The notes beneath the pieces are model-generated. The model did not search any database, was not told where the DNA came from, and worked only from the letters and a program-made list of their open reading frames with translations. A stretch of 64,000 nucleotides of DNA from an uncultured bacterium (GTDB lineage: Bacteria; Verrucomicrobiota; Kiritimatiellia; CAIKKV01; CALHGX01). The stretch lies in assembly GCA_938031185.1 (NCBI GenBank), contig CALHGX010000012.1, positions 16,185 to 80,184 of the forward strand. The letters are read 5' to 3'. Position numbers and translations under genes: made by a program. Positions 1 to 9,657 of this stretch are shown here, one piece after another. The number at the start of each line of letters is the position of its first letter. Position 1 is the stretch's first letter.

Positions 1-476
1 ACCCCCGCGCCGTATCGCCGGGCGACAGCGATCATGGCCTGATCGGCCGTTAGCGCGGAAATATCGTTGATGATCGCCGCCCCCGCATCCATCGCCGCTT
101 CCGCCACGCCGGCCTTCCGCGTATCAACCGAAATGAGCACCTGTCCCCACGGTCGCACCGCTGCCATGTCCGGCAGCCGTTCCGCAATCGCTCGCACGAC
201 CGGCGTCACACGCGCCCGCTCTTCCGCCTCCGGGACGGGACGGGCTCCCGGGCGAGACGATTCGCCGCCGATGTCCAGGATGTCAGCCCCTTCCGCCACC
301 ATTTCCATCGCACGTGCCACCGCAGCCGCCGGATCGGCATAGCGCCCGCCGTCCGAGAAGGAATCCGGTGTCACGTTCAGCACGCCCATCACCAGCGGCC
401 GGAGACCAAGCCGGATGCGAGCGTCCCGGCATTTCCAATGCACCGCCGGAACCACGTTCTGGAGCGGCGCCTGCAT
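1..476 (-). CDS. folP: Dihydropteroate synthase, partial (3' end beyond left edge)
   Basis: Condenses 6-hydroxymethyl-dihydropterin pyrophosphate with p-aminobenzoate in cytoplasmic folate synthesis. The visible N-terminal ~158 residues contain the family signatures MGVLNVTPDSFSDGG and ADILDIGGESSRPGA, then SVDTRKAGVAEAA and a following Ala-Ile-Ile-Asn-Asp segment, all typical of the DHPS TIM barrel. The ATG at 474-476 lies two bases beyond the ftsH stop, so folP is read on the ftsH transcript; ftsH-folP adjacency is common in bacteria. The rest of the barrel is outside the window. The identification is secure from the pterin-binding motifs. Confidence 0.93.
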   Translation of the reverse strand, partial: MQAPLQNVVPAVHWKCRDARIRLGLRPLVMGVLNVTPDSFSDGGRYADPAAAVARAMEMVAEGADILDIGGESSRPGARPVPEAEERARVTPVVRAIAERLPDMAAVRPWGQVLISVDTRKAGVAEAAMDAGAAIINDISALTADQAMIAVARRYGAG

Positions 477-478
477 GG

Positions 479-2461
479 TCAGCCGGAGACGGCCGGTTCG
501 GCGGGCGGCGCAGCCTCACCGGAAAGACCGCTGGACTTCTCCGGCGCCGCGCGCTCCTCCGCGCTGAGAATGCGGCCGTGTTTCACCAGTTCCATGACCT
601 CCTGCCCGTCCAAGGTCTCGCGTTCGAGCAGCATCCGCGCCAGCAAGTCCAACTGGGCGCGATGCTCGGTCAAGATGGACCGCGCGCGGTCGTGGCTCTC
701 GGTGAGCAGGCGGTGCACCTCCGCGTCTATTTTGCGGGCGGTGTCTTCGCTAAAGTCTTGTGTGCGAGAGACCTCCCGACCGAGGAAAATAAGTTCCTCG
801 TGCACGCCGAATGTCTGCGGCCCCAGTGCGGAACTCATACCCCAGTCGCACACCATGAGGCGCGCCAGGCGGGTGGCCTCGCGCAAATCGCTGGCCGCGC
901 CGGAAGTGATATCGTCAAAGACGAGTTCCTCGGCCACGCGTCCGCCCATGAGGCCACAGAGGATGCCCAGCAGCTTGCGCCGGCTCTCCATGTAGCGGTC
1001 CTTCTCCGGCAATTGCATGGTGGCCCCCAGATAAGCCGAACCGCGCGGAATGATCGTGATCTTGTGCAGCGGTTCGCTTTCCTCGACGGCCAGCATGACC
1101 AGCGCGTGGCCCGACTCGTGGTAAGCCGTGACGCGCTTTTCCTTCTCGTCAAGCACCCGGCTGCGCCGCTCCCGGCCCCAGCGCACCTTGTCGCGCGCTT
1201 CCTCGAGATCGGCCATACCCACGGCATTCTTGTTCGCCCGCGCCGCGAGAAGCGCGCCCTCGTTAATGAGATTGGAGAGATCCGCGCCGGAAAAACCCGG
1301 CGTGCCGCGCGCCAGCCGCCGCAGGTCCACGTCGCGATCGAGCGTGATGTGCCGGGCGTGGATCTTGAGGATTTCCAGCCGCCCTTCCATCGTCGGCAGG
1401 TCAATCACGATCTGCCGGTCGAAACGGCCCGGCCGCTGCAAGGCGGGATCGAGCACATCCGGCCGGTTCGTCGCCGCAATGATGATCACCCCTTCCTTGG
1501 TGTCAAAGCCGTCCATCTCGACCAGCAGGGCGTTGAGGGTCTGTTCGCGCTCGTCGTGCCCGCCGCCGATCCCCGTGAAGCGGCTCCGCCCCACGGCGTC
1601 TATTTCGTCGATGAAGATGAGGCACGGCGCATTACGCTTGCCCTGCTCGAACATGTCGCGCACGCGCGAGGCGCCGACTCCCACGAACATCTCAACAAAG
1701 TCCGATCCGCTGATGCTGAAAAAAGGCACGTCGGCTTCGCCGGCGATGGCCTTGGCCAGAAGAGTCTTGCCCGTGCCGGGCGGCCCCATCAGCAGCACGC
1801 CCTTTGGAATGCGTCCGCCGAGTTTCTGGAACTTCTTCGGATCCTTGAGAAACTCGATGATTTCCTGCACCTCCTCCTTCGCCTCGTCAATGCCCGCCAC
1901 GTCCTTGAAGGTCACGCGGTTGCGCTCGCGGGTCAGCATCTTGGCCCGGCTCTTGCCGAAGTTCATCGCGCCGTGGCCCACGGCCCGCACCTGGCGAATG
2001 AAAAAGAAATATAACAGTCCGAGGATCAACAACACCGGCAGAACGCTGGAAACGATCTGCCAGAAATAGGGATTCTGCCGCCGGAACGAGAATCGCACCT
2101 GGTGCTGCCGTAGCCAGGCAGGCAGGTCGTCCGTGACCATCACATCCACCCGGAAGCGGCGCGGCTTGCCGGTCCGCTCGTCCACGTCCCGCAGGACGCC
2201 GGTGATATACTGTTGGCCGGATATCTCCTCGACGATTTCGCACTCTGTCACCCGCCCCTTCTCCACCCATTGCGTGAAGTCCGGGTGGTACGGCGCGCGT
2301 TCGAGCGGGTCGCGGCTGTTCAAATACAGGTGATAGGCAAACATGGCCAGTGTCATGGCCATCAGCCATAACAACAACCCCCGCGGAGGCATGCCCGGCC
2401 CACTGGGCACAGGCGGCCGCCGCCGCGGCGGCGCGGAATTTTCCGGATGCTCTTTTGCCAT
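479..2461 (-). CDS. ftsH: ATP-dependent zinc metalloprotease FtsH
   Basis: Membrane-anchored AAA+ protease that degrades unassembled membrane proteins and short-lived regulators; 660 residues, normal for the family. A Pro/Arg-rich cytoplasmic start precedes TM1 (about 28-46), followed by an extracytoplasmic segment and TM2 (about 134-155). The AAA module has Walker A GPPGTGKT (226-233), Walker B LIFIDE (281-286) and the Arg-finger region RPGRFDR. The peptidase zinc site is HESGH (448-452), with a later SDLREAT Asp as the probable third ligand. The ATG is preceded by an AGGAAGG-like ribosome binding site. folP follows two bases after the stop. Confidence 0.97.
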   Translation of the reverse strand: MAKEHPENSAPPRRRPPVPSGPGMPPRGLLLWLMAMTLAMFAYHLYLNSRDPLERAPYHPDFTQWVEKGRVTECEIVEEISGQQYITGVLRDVDERTGKPRRFRVDVMVTDDLPAWLRQHQVRFSFRRQNPYFWQIVSSVLPVLLILGLLYFFFIRQVRAVGHGAMNFGKSRAKMLTRERNRVTFKDVAGIDEAKEEVQEIIEFLKDPKKFQKLGGRIPKGVLLMGPPGTGKTLLAKAIAGEADVPFFSISGSDFVEMFVGVGASRVRDMFEQGKRNAPCLIFIDEIDAVGRSRFTGIGGGHDEREQTLNALLVEMDGFDTKEGVIIIAATNRPDVLDPALQRPGRFDRQIVIDLPTMEGRLEILKIHARHITLDRDVDLRRLARGTPGFSGADLSNLINEGALLAARANKNAVGMADLEEARDKVRWGRERRSRVLDEKEKRVTAYHESGHALVMLAVEESEPLHKITIIPRGSAYLGATMQLPEKDRYMESRRKLLGILCGLMGGRVAEELVFDDITSGAASDLREATRLARLMVCDWGMSSALGPQTFGVHEELIFLGREVSRTQDFSEDTARKIDAEVHRLLTESHDRARSILTEHRAQLDLLARMLLERETLDGQEVMELVKHGRILSAEERAAPEKSSGLSGEAAPPAEPAVSG

Positions 2462-2750
2462 GATCTGGTTTCGCCTTCCTGCGAAGCGCGCTGGTGATGG
2501 TTGCGGACGGATTGTAGGTCATGCCGTCAGAATGCGCAAACACTTATCCCCCGCGCCCTTCACGCTGGGCCTGCCTCCCCAGGCTGCCGTGGCCGCCACA
2601 CGCAAGGACGCCTCACACAGGCCAAGGAAGCACGGAAGGCTCTGTGCAAGCCGCCCAAACGAACCACCCCAACTCCGGCCCGCCGCCGATCGCGGCCGGA
2701 CTGGAAACCTTGGCGCGAATCGGTCTTCGCTGCGACGGCGCAAGTCACTA
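2462..2750. other. Intergenic region between the FkbM methyltransferase and ftsH
   Basis: A 289-base gap that should hold the 3' end of the FkbM transcript and the ftsH promoter (minus strand). Several short open frames on both strands overlap one another here, but none has recognisable protein character or a convincing ribosome binding site. I see no tRNA-like fold, clear terminator hairpin or repeat. Confidence 0.5.
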
Positions 2751-3623
2751 TCAGTTCGCTGGCGCCGCACTCGAAAGGAAAAAAACGTTCTTTGCCTCGC
2801 AAAAATGCTCCGCGGTTACTTTGTGCCCGCTATCGTCGTATGCATCATAGTCAAACCGACTCATCCATCTTAAAATGTCTTCCGGTTTTCGTCCGCAGAA
2901 CCCTAGCGTGAAGGGGTTCAATTCCACACAAACACAACGGAATCGCTGCGCCGCCAAAGATGGCGCCATGCCTTGGAGCACCTCGAGCTCGTAGCCTTCC
3001 ACATCCACTTTGGCCAGCCAGCCGCCCACCGGGGGTAGCGGCAGGCCTTCCTTGACCCGCCATTCTTCAAAAGGCATCAGCGGCACCACGACGCGCCGGC
3101 ACGCATCCGTAGAGATGGTCAGATCAGGGTGAGCCCCGAAGGTGGAATGCCCGCTGTTGCGCAACGCGATATGGAAAGACCGCTCGCCGGACGCCGCAGC
3201 GAGTCCGCAAGCCACCGGCGTGAAACGGGTCAAGCCGTTGCGCTGCCGCGCCTCTCGCATGATATTCATATGATGGGGGTTTGGTTCAAACGCGTAGACG
3301 GCGAGGGCTGGACAGTGCCAGAGCATCACATAACTGACAAAGCCGATATTTGCGCCAATGTCGAAAAAAGCGCATGCATCCCGACTTTGAGCAACCAGGA
3401 AGTCGAGCGTGGGCTTCTCGTAACGCAGCCCCTGCCAGTAAAGAACCCTTTGCATTTCGTCCGTCAGATCGAGTGTCACGTGAAGACGAGGCAGTAGTTC
3501 GGTGTCAATTCGTTTCGGACACCAACGCGAGAACCAGCGGAATGCGCACGGCCCCAAGGGCGGGAACTTATACCCCATCGCTCTGCGAACAGCGTCCACC
3601 ATCGCGCTTGCCTTTTCGCCCAT
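2751..3623 (-). CDS. FkbM-family SAM-dependent methyltransferase
   Basis: A Rossmann-fold methyltransferase of about 290 residues. FFDIGANIGFVS is the SAM-binding motif I, VYAFEPNPHHMNIM is motif II, and KVDVEGYELEVLQGM is the typical FkbM signature with its acidic and Gly residues. FkbM proteins O-methylate sugars, polyketides or other small molecules; the substrate cannot be read here. I chose the ATG at 3621-3623 because a GGAAAGAG-type site lies just upstream; an in-frame start at 3680 would add 19 unconvincing residues. It stands alone, divergent from the peptide transporter operon, with no adjacent sugar-nucleotide genes. Confidence 0.85.
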   Translation of the reverse strand: MGEKASAMVDAVRRAMGYKFPPLGPCAFRWFSRWCPKRIDTELLPRLHVTLDLTDEMQRVLYWQGLRYEKPTLDFLVAQSRDACAFFDIGANIGFVSYVMLWHCPALAVYAFEPNPHHMNIMREARQRNGLTRFTPVACGLAAASGERSFHIALRNSGHSTFGAHPDLTISTDACRRVVVPLMPFEEWRVKEGLPLPPVGGWLAKVDVEGYELEVLQGMAPSLAAQRFRCVCVELNPFTLGFCGRKPEDILRWMSRFDYDAYDDSGHKVTAEHFCEAKNVFFLSSAAPAN

Positions 3624-3827
3624 GGGTGTCTCTTTCCGAAATGTTCGCTGTCGCGGGGTTATTGCCGCGTAGTGAAGCACGATAATTCGTCCCAGGCCCG
3701 CTCTGCAAGTTTTTCAAGGGCCCATCAAATCAAGGCATCGGTGAGGCGGGGGTGGTCCTGTGCAATAGGATGGACGTCGGCGGCCGGCCGCCGTATCTTC
3801 TGCGCTCAAAGACAAGCCGGTCGAAGC

Positions 3828-4877
3828 ATGAAACGGACAGAGTATTTCCTGCGGCGGCTCCTGCTCGTGCCCCCCACCTTCCTTGGCATCACCCTGCTTT
3901 GTTTCGCCCTTGTGCAGTTCGTTCCAGGCGGGCCGGTGGAACAAATGATCATGCAGATGAAGGGCGTCGGCGTCGGCGAAGCGAGGCTCAGTGCTGGTGC
4001 TGTCGGAGCCATTTCCGAGGAGCAAAGGCAGGCGCTCGAACGCCATTTCGGTTTCGACCGTCCGTTCGCTGTCCGCTACTGGAACTGGCTCGTCCGCGAC
4101 CGGCTCGGCCTGCGGATGGAATCCTACCGCTTCCCCAACCGGAACGCCTGGCAGCTGATCCGGGAACGCTTTCCCGTCTCGCTGATTTTTGGTCTCACCG
4201 GGTTCCTGCTGAGCTACGCCGTCTGTATCCCCCTTGGGCTCGCCAAGGCCTTGCGGCACGGCGCCCGCTTCGACTGGCTCTCCAGCCTAATCGTCTTCGC
4301 CGGTTACGCTGTGCCGCCGTTTGCACTCGGTTTGGTGTTGCGAATGTTGCTCTGCGGCACCGTGGATGCCTTCTGGGACGTCCTGCCTCTTTCCGGCTTC
4401 ACGTCCGATCACTTCGCCTTGCTTTCCCCCGCCGGCAAGGCGGCGGATATCGCCCGACACATGATCCTGCCCGTATCGTGCTACGTGGCCGGCAACTTCG
4501 CCGTGCTCACACTGCTCACCAAGAACTCTCTCCTCGAACAAATCGGGCGGGACTACGTTCGCACCGTGCTCGCCAAGGGCGGAAGTCCGGCCCGCGCCGT
4601 TTGGCGCCACGCGCTGCGAAATGCGCTCATCCCCGTCGCCACCGGCATCGGAGGCATTCTCACGGTCATGTTCGCCGGTTCGGTCATTATCGAACAGGTC
4701 TTCGAAATCCCCGGCATGGGCCGGTTGAGCCTCGAAGCGATCGTGGGCCGCGATTATCCCGTATTCATGGGGATCCTCTCGCTGACCTCCCTTCTGGGGC
4801 TTCTCGGCAACATCCTTTCGGATTTCGCCTACGTGCTGATTGACCCGCGGATCCATTTTGGAGGACGCAGGGCGTGA
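3828..4877 (+). CDS. yejB: Peptide ABC transporter permease, YejB/DppB type
   Basis: Inner-membrane subunit of an ABC importer for peptides or similar solutes, 349 residues. The first membrane segment is near residues 10-30 (FLGITLLCFALVQFVPGGPVE), followed by the extracytoplasmic insertion with HFGFDRPFAVRYWNW that marks the OppB/YejB group. A five-helix BPD_transp_1 core with the GGILTVMFAGSVIIEQVF coupling region follows, and the protein ends with DPRIHFGGRRA, like YejB. The start at ATG 3828 gives the expected short cytoplasmic lead. The stop overlaps the next permease start by four bases (GTGA). First gene of a four-gene operon without an adjacent binding-protein gene. Confidence 0.88.
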   Translation: MKRTEYFLRRLLLVPPTFLGITLLCFALVQFVPGGPVEQMIMQMKGVGVGEARLSAGAVGAISEEQRQALERHFGFDRPFAVRYWNWLVRDRLGLRMESYRFPNRNAWQLIRERFPVSLIFGLTGFLLSYAVCIPLGLAKALRHGARFDWLSSLIVFAGYAVPPFALGLVLRMLLCGTVDAFWDVLPLSGFTSDHFALLSPAGKAADIARHMILPVSCYVAGNFAVLTLLTKNSLLEQIGRDYVRTVLAKGGSPARAVWRHALRNALIPVATGIGGILTVMFAGSVIIEQVFEIPGMGRLSLEAIVGRDYPVFMGILSLTSLLGLLGNILSDFAYVLIDPRIHFGGRRA

Positions 4878-6514
4878 ATGGCGCATCATCCTTTTTCCGG
4901 AAGCAAATAGCCGGCCGCCTTGGGTGGCGGCTTAATCCCATCGCGCAGAAACGGCTGCGGCGTTTCCGGAACATGAAACGCGCGTACAGATCCCTTTGGA
5001 CGCTGGCCGCGCTGTACGTCATCAGTCTTTGTTCCGAACTGCTTTGCAATTCAGATCCCCTCTACGTGCGCCACAACGGACGGTCGTATTTCCCCGTGTT
5101 CCGTTTCTATCCGGAGAACGTCTTCACCGGCAACGGGCGTCAGACGCGGCCGGACTACAAACGCATCGCGGCCGACCCCGCGTTCAAGGCGAGCCCGAGC
5201 AACCGGATGATCTTTGCCCCCTTGCGCTACGGACCGAACGAAATCATCCAACCGGCGTCCCTGCCCCATACCGACCGCGTCACGCTGCGCATAACCGCGG
5301 CGGAACGCGTCGGCGCCGTTTATCTCGCCCCCGATAGCCGTGTGATCCGTCATCTGGCGGCAGAGTTCGCTTTCAGAGATTCGGCGCAAGCATCCGCACC
5401 GCGATTGGCGGATCACTGGGAAATGCCCCCCGCCCTCCAAGAGGCCCTTGCGAAACGATTTCGCAACGAAGCGACTCCTGCCTTCCGCGCCCTGCTGGCT
5501 TCACGCCACCGTCCCGGGCTGCAAGCAGAGGCGCACCTGGCGCCGTTCACGCCGCGGTCTGCGCCCCGAACCACCGTGCGTCTCACGCTGCGGCAGCGTC
5601 CGCCCGCCGACGCTCCGACGCCTTCACTGGTGACCGTGGACAGCACGGGAGGCGTCGTCCGCGTATCCGGTGGCGCATGGACGCGTCTTTCGGAAGCCCA
5701 GCGCGCGGCCCTCTTGGCGCTGGCAGTCCAGCGGTTCGACGCACCGGTGGACCCGCTCATGCTGGAGGAAGGCGACACGACCTGGCGGGTTCTTTTCGAG
5801 AAAAAAGAAGTGCGATGGCCGTACCCTCCGGTCCGCGGTCATTGGCTGGGCATTGATCACTCCGGCCGCGACGTGCTGGCCCGTCTTCTGTACGGGTTGA
5901 GAACCTCCATGACCTTTGGCTTGCTGCTGGTCGTTTTTTCGATGGGGCTCGGCATAGCGCTGGGCGCGATCCAAGGGTACTTTGGCGGCACCACGGACCT
6001 GACCTTCCAGCGCTTCACGGAAATCTGGAGCGCCCTCCCTTTCCTCTACGTAATGATTCTGCTTGGCTCGATCTACGGACGCGGTTTTCTATTGCTATTG
6101 GTCTGTTACGGTCTCTTCAACTGGATCGGGATTTCCCACTACGCTCGCGCCGAGTTTCTGCGACTTCGTGCGCAACCGTTCGTGGACGCCGCTCGCGTGC
6201 TTGGTCTGTCCAACCGCGCCATCATTTTCCGACACATTCTGCCAAATGCCTTAGCACCCATTGTCGCTTTCTTCCCCTTCCAGCTTGTGGGGGCCATCGG
6301 CTCGCTGGCTGCGCTCGACTACCTCGGCTTCGGTCTGCCTCCGCCCACCCCGAGCTGGGGGGAGCTATTGCAGCAGGCCCAGCAATATCGCTGGGCTTGG
6401 TGGCTGATTTTGTATCCATCGTTGGCTCTCTTTATTGTCATGCTGCTCGGCGTCTTCGTCGGCGAAGGCGCGCGGGAGGCCTTCGATCCAAAACCGCAGG
6501 TTCGACTGGAATAG
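4874..6514 (+). CDS. yejE: Peptide ABC transporter permease, YejE type, with a large extracytoplasmic insertion
   Basis: Second permease of the importer, 546 residues from a GTG start that overlaps the yejB stop. An alternative ATG at 4973 (MKRAYRSL) would remove 33 residues. One membrane helix lies near residues 40-57. A long, mostly soluble stretch of about 260 residues follows before HWLGIDHSGRDVLARLLYG (from about 323), the conserved OppC/YejE entry into the permease core. The C-terminal core has the expected helices and coupling loop (ARVLGLSNRAIIFRHILPNA). E. coli YejE is near 341 residues, so roughly 200 extra residues face the periplasm. Their function is unknown; they might capture substrate or bind a partner. 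Confidence 0.86.
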   Translation: MNGASSFFRKQIAGRLGWRLNPIAQKRLRRFRNMKRAYRSLWTLAALYVISLCSELLCNSDPLYVRHNGRSYFPVFRFYPENVFTGNGRQTRPDYKRIAADPAFKASPSNRMIFAPLRYGPNEIIQPASLPHTDRVTLRITAAERVGAVYLAPDSRVIRHLAAEFAFRDSAQASAPRLADHWEMPPALQEALAKRFRNEATPAFRALLASRHRPGLQAEAHLAPFTPRSAPRTTVRLTLRQRPPADAPTPSLVTVDSTGGVVRVSGGAWTRLSEAQRAALLALAVQRFDAPVDPLMLEEGDTTWRVLFEKKEVRWPYPPVRGHWLGIDHSGRDVLARLLYGLRTSMTFGLLLVVFSMGLGIALGAIQGYFGGTTDLTFQRFTEIWSALPFLYVMILLGSIYGRGFLLLLVCYGLFNWIGISHYARAEFLRLRAQPFVDAARVLGLSNRAIIFRHILPNALAPIVAFFPFQLVGAIGSLAALDYLGFGLPPPTPSWGELLQQAQQYRWAWWLILYPSLALFIVMLLGVFVGEGAREAFDPKPQVRLE

Positions 6515-6523
6515 CGCCCCATC

Positions 6524-7531
6524 ATGCCCACCTCATCGGACATCATTTTGGACATCCGCGGTTTGAGCGTGCGCTTTGACACCGACGACGGTGCTCTGAC
6601 GGTCGTGGAAAATGTTTCCCTGTGCCTTCCGCGGGGCGCGGTGGTCGGCCTGGTTGGCGAATCCGGTTGCGGCAAGTCGGTGACGGCGTTGTCGGTTCTG
6701 CGCCTCCTGCCGGCGCCAGCGGGCCGTGTCACAGCCGGCGAAATCTGGTTTGAGGGCGAAGATCTGCTCCGCACACCCCCGGATCGGCTGCGACGCGTTC
6801 GAGGCCAACGCATCGCCATGGTTTTCCAAGAACCGATGACGGCCCTTTCCCCCCTGCACACGATCGGTGATCAACTGGCTGAAACCTGGCGCCTGCACCG
6901 ATCCGCATCACGAGCGGAAGCACGCACCGAAGCGCTGAAGTGGCTCCGTCGCGTCGGCCTTCCCGATCCGGAAGAACGGCTGGACGCGCGACCCCATCAG
7001 CTTTCGGGCGGCATGCTTCAGCGCGTCATGCTCGCCATGGCCATGATGCTGCATCCCGCCCTGCTGATCGCCGACGAGCCGACCACCGCGCTGGACGTCA
7101 CCATTCAAGCGCAGATTCTCGATCTGATGCGACAGATGAAGGAGCGGGACACCGCCATTCTGCTGATCACGCACGACCTGGGTGTAATCTGGGAAATGTG
7201 CGACACCGTCGCCGTCATGTATGCGGGCCGCGTTGTGGAAACCGCGCCGGTGAACGCACTTTTCCAAGCCCCGGCTCATCCCTATACCCGCGGCCTGCTG
7301 GATGCGGTGCTGAGTCTCGGCGCTCCGGCGCGCCGTCTGAAAGACATCCCCGGTCAGGTGCCGACCGCCGGACAATATCCCCCCGGCTGCCGTTTTCATC
7401 CCCGTTGCCCTTTCGCGTTCGATCGCTGCCGCGTGGAAAAGCCCCCGCTGCAAGACGTCGGGAACGGCCAAGCGGCCGCTTGCTTTCTGGCCGGACAATG
7501 GGCCGGCAACCGCTCCGGAGACCCGCCATGA
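6524..7531 (+). CDS. Peptide ABC transporter ATP-binding protein, DppD/OppD type
   Basis: Cytoplasmic ATPase of the Yej-like importer, 335 residues. Walker A is GESGCGKS, the signature is QLSGGMLQRVM, Walker B plus D-loop is LLIADEPTTALDVT, and the H-loop is ITHDLG. The C-terminal oligopeptide-transporter extension is present, with PPGCRFHPRCPFAFDRC, whose Cys residues can hold an Fe-S cluster in the OppD/DppD family. It corresponds to the N-terminal half of E. coli YejF. Nine bases separate it from yejE, and its TGA overlaps the next gene's ATG. Confidence 0.93.
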   Translation: MPTSSDIILDIRGLSVRFDTDDGALTVVENVSLCLPRGAVVGLVGESGCGKSVTALSVLRLLPAPAGRVTAGEIWFEGEDLLRTPPDRLRRVRGQRIAMVFQEPMTALSPLHTIGDQLAETWRLHRSASRAEARTEALKWLRRVGLPDPEERLDARPHQLSGGMLQRVMLAMAMMLHPALLIADEPTTALDVTIQAQILDLMRQMKERDTAILLITHDLGVIWEMCDTVAVMYAGRVVETAPVNALFQAPAHPYTRGLLDAVLSLGAPARRLKDIPGQVPTAGQYPPGCRFHPRCPFAFDRCRVEKPPLQDVGNGQAAACFLAGQWAGNRSGDPP

Positions 7532-8544
7532 TTTCTTCCATCAACTTGTCCAAGCCCTTGTTGCAGGTGGAGGCGCTGCGCACATGGTTTCCCATCCTGC
7601 GCGGCGTATTCGCTCGCGCGGTCGGCCAGATCCGCGCCGTAGACGGTGTCTCCCTGCACATCAACGCGGGAGAAGCGCTGGGGCTCGTGGGCGAATCCGG
7701 TTGCGGAAAGTCCACACTCGCTCGAACAGTCGTCGGCCTAGAGCATCCTACGGATGGACGGATTTATTTCGACGGGCTCGATTTGCTCCGGGCCTCGCGT
7801 CAAACCATGACTCGCGCGCGTTGCCGTCTTCAGATGATCTTTCAAGACCCCTATTCGTCCCTGAATCCGCGCCTGACGGTCATGGAACTGGTGACCGAGG
7901 GTTTGCTGGCACATGGCCTTATTGAACCGGCAGCCCGACGCGACGCGGCCGTCGCGGCCTTGCGCGAGGTGGGCCTGGACGCGGACGCCCTGTCCCGCTA
8001 TCCCCATGAGTTTTCCGGGGGCCAGCGGCAGCGTATTTGCATCGCCCGCGCCATGGCCCTGCGGCCGGCGCTGGTCATCTGCGACGAGCCGGTCAGCGCG
8101 CTAGATGTCTCCGTGCGCGCCCAGGTGCTGAATCTGCTCAATGACCTGCGCGAGCAACACGGGCTGGCCTATCTTTTCATCTCACACGACCTGGCCGTGG
8201 TTCGCCATATGGCCGATCGCGTCGCCGTGATGTACTTGGGCCGCATCGTGGAGGAAGGTCCGGCGGCGACGGTATTGGACCAACCCGGCCATCCCTATAC
8301 GCGTGCACTGGTCTCGGCCACACCCGTTCCGTACCGGCCGCGGCAGAACCGGCTCGTACTCCCCGGCGATGTGCCGTCCGCCTCCCGGCCGCCGCCGGGC
8401 TGTCGTTTTCACCCGCGCTGTCCTTTTGCCACACTCGCTTGCGCTGAAATCGAGCCCGCGCTTGAGCGCATGGCAACGAGGATCTCCGGTCATCGCGTCG
8501 CCTGCCTGCGGCGAAACGAACTCGAACCATCGCCGCCACTTTGA
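7528..8544 (+). CDS. Peptide ABC transporter ATP-binding protein, DppF/OppF type
   Basis: Second ATPase of the importer, 338 residues, corresponding to the C-terminal half of YejF, which is one fused protein in E. coli. Walker A GESGCGKS, signature EFSGGQRQRICIARAM, Walker B LVICDEPVSALDVS and H-loop ISHDLAVV are all intact. The C-terminal PPGCRFHPRCPF motif matches the OppF-type extension. The ATG at 7528 overlaps the preceding stop as ATGA, so the two ATPases are probably made in equal amounts and pair as a heterodimer under YejB and YejE. Confidence 0.93.
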   Translation: MISSINLSKPLLQVEALRTWFPILRGVFARAVGQIRAVDGVSLHINAGEALGLVGESGCGKSTLARTVVGLEHPTDGRIYFDGLDLLRASRQTMTRARCRLQMIFQDPYSSLNPRLTVMELVTEGLLAHGLIEPAARRDAAVAALREVGLDADALSRYPHEFSGGQRQRICIARAMALRPALVICDEPVSALDVSVRAQVLNLLNDLREQHGLAYLFISHDLAVVRHMADRVAVMYLGRIVEEGPAATVLDQPGHPYTRALVSATPVPYRPRQNRLVLPGDVPSASRPPPGCRFHPRCPFATLACAEIEPALERMATRISGHRVACLRRNELEPSPPL

Positions 8545-8547
8545 GCG

Positions 8548-8565
8548 CCGACCGGAAGTGGTCGG
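8548..8565 (+). terminator. Short hairpin after the peptide transporter operon
   Basis: Perfect 6-bp stem (CCGACC at 8548-8553, GGTCGG at 8560-8565) with a GGAAGT loop, three bases after the last operon stop. No U-tract follows, so it is at best a weak or factor-assisted terminator, or an mRNA 3'-end stabiliser. Confidence 0.35.
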
Positions 8566-8649
8566 TAAGCTTGCGCTTCGCCTCGCGGCGGAGTATGTTT
8601 TTGGGTCGTTATTCCGTGCCTTGACCGATTCAAGAGAGGATGCCCCCAC

Positions 8650-9657
8650 ATGCCGCTGATGGACAAACTCGTGCCGCGCGCACGCGCCCTGTGCAAGACC
8701 ATTGTGCTCGCCGAAGGACAGGATGATCGGGTGATCCGCGCCGCGGAACGCTTGGCCGCCGCAAATCTCGCCCGCGTGATCATATTGGCCACGCCGGAAG
8801 AGCAGGCCCGGGCGACCGGCCTGCTGCCATCCCTTCCTCCCGGCATCCGTTTCGTGGATTTTCGCTCCGCCCCCGAGGGCGAACGGTTGGCAGAAGCTTT
8901 TTACCGGCGGCGTCAGCACAAGGGCATTTCGCCGGAAGAAGCGCGAACGGCCATGAAGAACCGATTGTATTTCGGCAACATGATGGTGCATGAAGGATTG
9001 GCCGATGGCTTGGTGGCCGGCAGCATCGCCACCACGCCGGACATGATCCGCGCCGCCTTTCAGTGCATCGGCACGGCGCCGGGCATCCGGGTGGGCTCAA
9101 GCTGCTTTGTCATGGACCTGGCCCGGCCCACGCCCGGAGGACAAGACGTGCTGCTCTACGCGGACGGAGGAGTGAATCCCAACCCCACCGCCGAACAACT
9201 CGTGGACATCGCAATCGCGACGGTGCGCACCTATCAGGCGCTCGTCGGCGAACCGTCACGCGTCGCTTTTCTATCTTTCTCCACAAAGGGCAGCGCACGC
9301 CATCCTCTTGTGGACAAGATGGCCCGCGCCGCGGAAATGACGTCTCAGCGCGTGGCGAACCTGGGACTCGACGCCACAGTGGACGGCGAACTGCAGGCCG
9401 ACGCGGCCTTGGTGCCGGACGTGGCGGCCCGAAAATGTCCCGAAAGCCGCCTGCGCGGCACGGCCAACATCCTCATCTTTCCCGATCTGCAGGCGGGCAA
9501 CATCTGCTACAAGATCACCGAACGGCTCGCCGGCGCCACCGCGTATGGACCCATCATGCAGGGGCTGGCCCGGCCGGTGAACGATCTCTCCCGCGGATGC
9601 AAGCCGGACGACATCGTGGGCGTCGCGGTCATCACCGCCTGTCAGGCGGCTGCTTGA
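8650..9657 (+). CDS. pta: Phosphate acetyltransferase
   Basis: Interconverts acetyl-CoA and acetyl phosphate in fermentation or acetate use. At 335 residues it matches the short single-domain Pta class. Diagnostic segments are [55 protein letters not shown] and the C-terminal [21 protein letters not shown], all typical of the PTA_PTB fold. The ATG follows an AGAGAGGA-type site at 8633-8640. No ackA is next to it in this window. Its 3' end overlaps the convergent NagA-like gene by 16 bases. Confidence 0.94.
   Translation: MPLMDKLVPRARALCKTIVLAEGQDDRVIRAAERLAAANLARVIILATPEEQARATGLLPSLPPGIRFVDFRSAPEGERLAEAFYRRRQHKGISPEEARTAMKNRLYFGNMMVHEGLADGLVAGSIATTPDMIRAAFQCIGTAPGIRVGSSCFVMDLARPTPGGQDVLLYADGGVNPNPTAEQLVDIAIATVRTYQALVGEPSRVAFLSFSTKGSARHPLVDKMARAAEMTSQRVANLGLDATVDGELQADAALVPDVAARKCPESRLRGTANILIFPDLQAGNICYKITERLAGATAYGPIMQGLARPVNDLSRGCKPDDIVGVAVITACQAAA

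Noticed and set aside
314..2014. Long plus-strand open frame opposite ftsH (566 codons)
   Set aside because: It mirrors the GC-rich ftsH codons, has no ribosome binding site or domain, and the minus frame has every FtsH motif.
2519..2911. Cluster of short open frames on both strands
   Set aside because: They overlap each other in several frames, are Arg/Pro-rich and have no family features.
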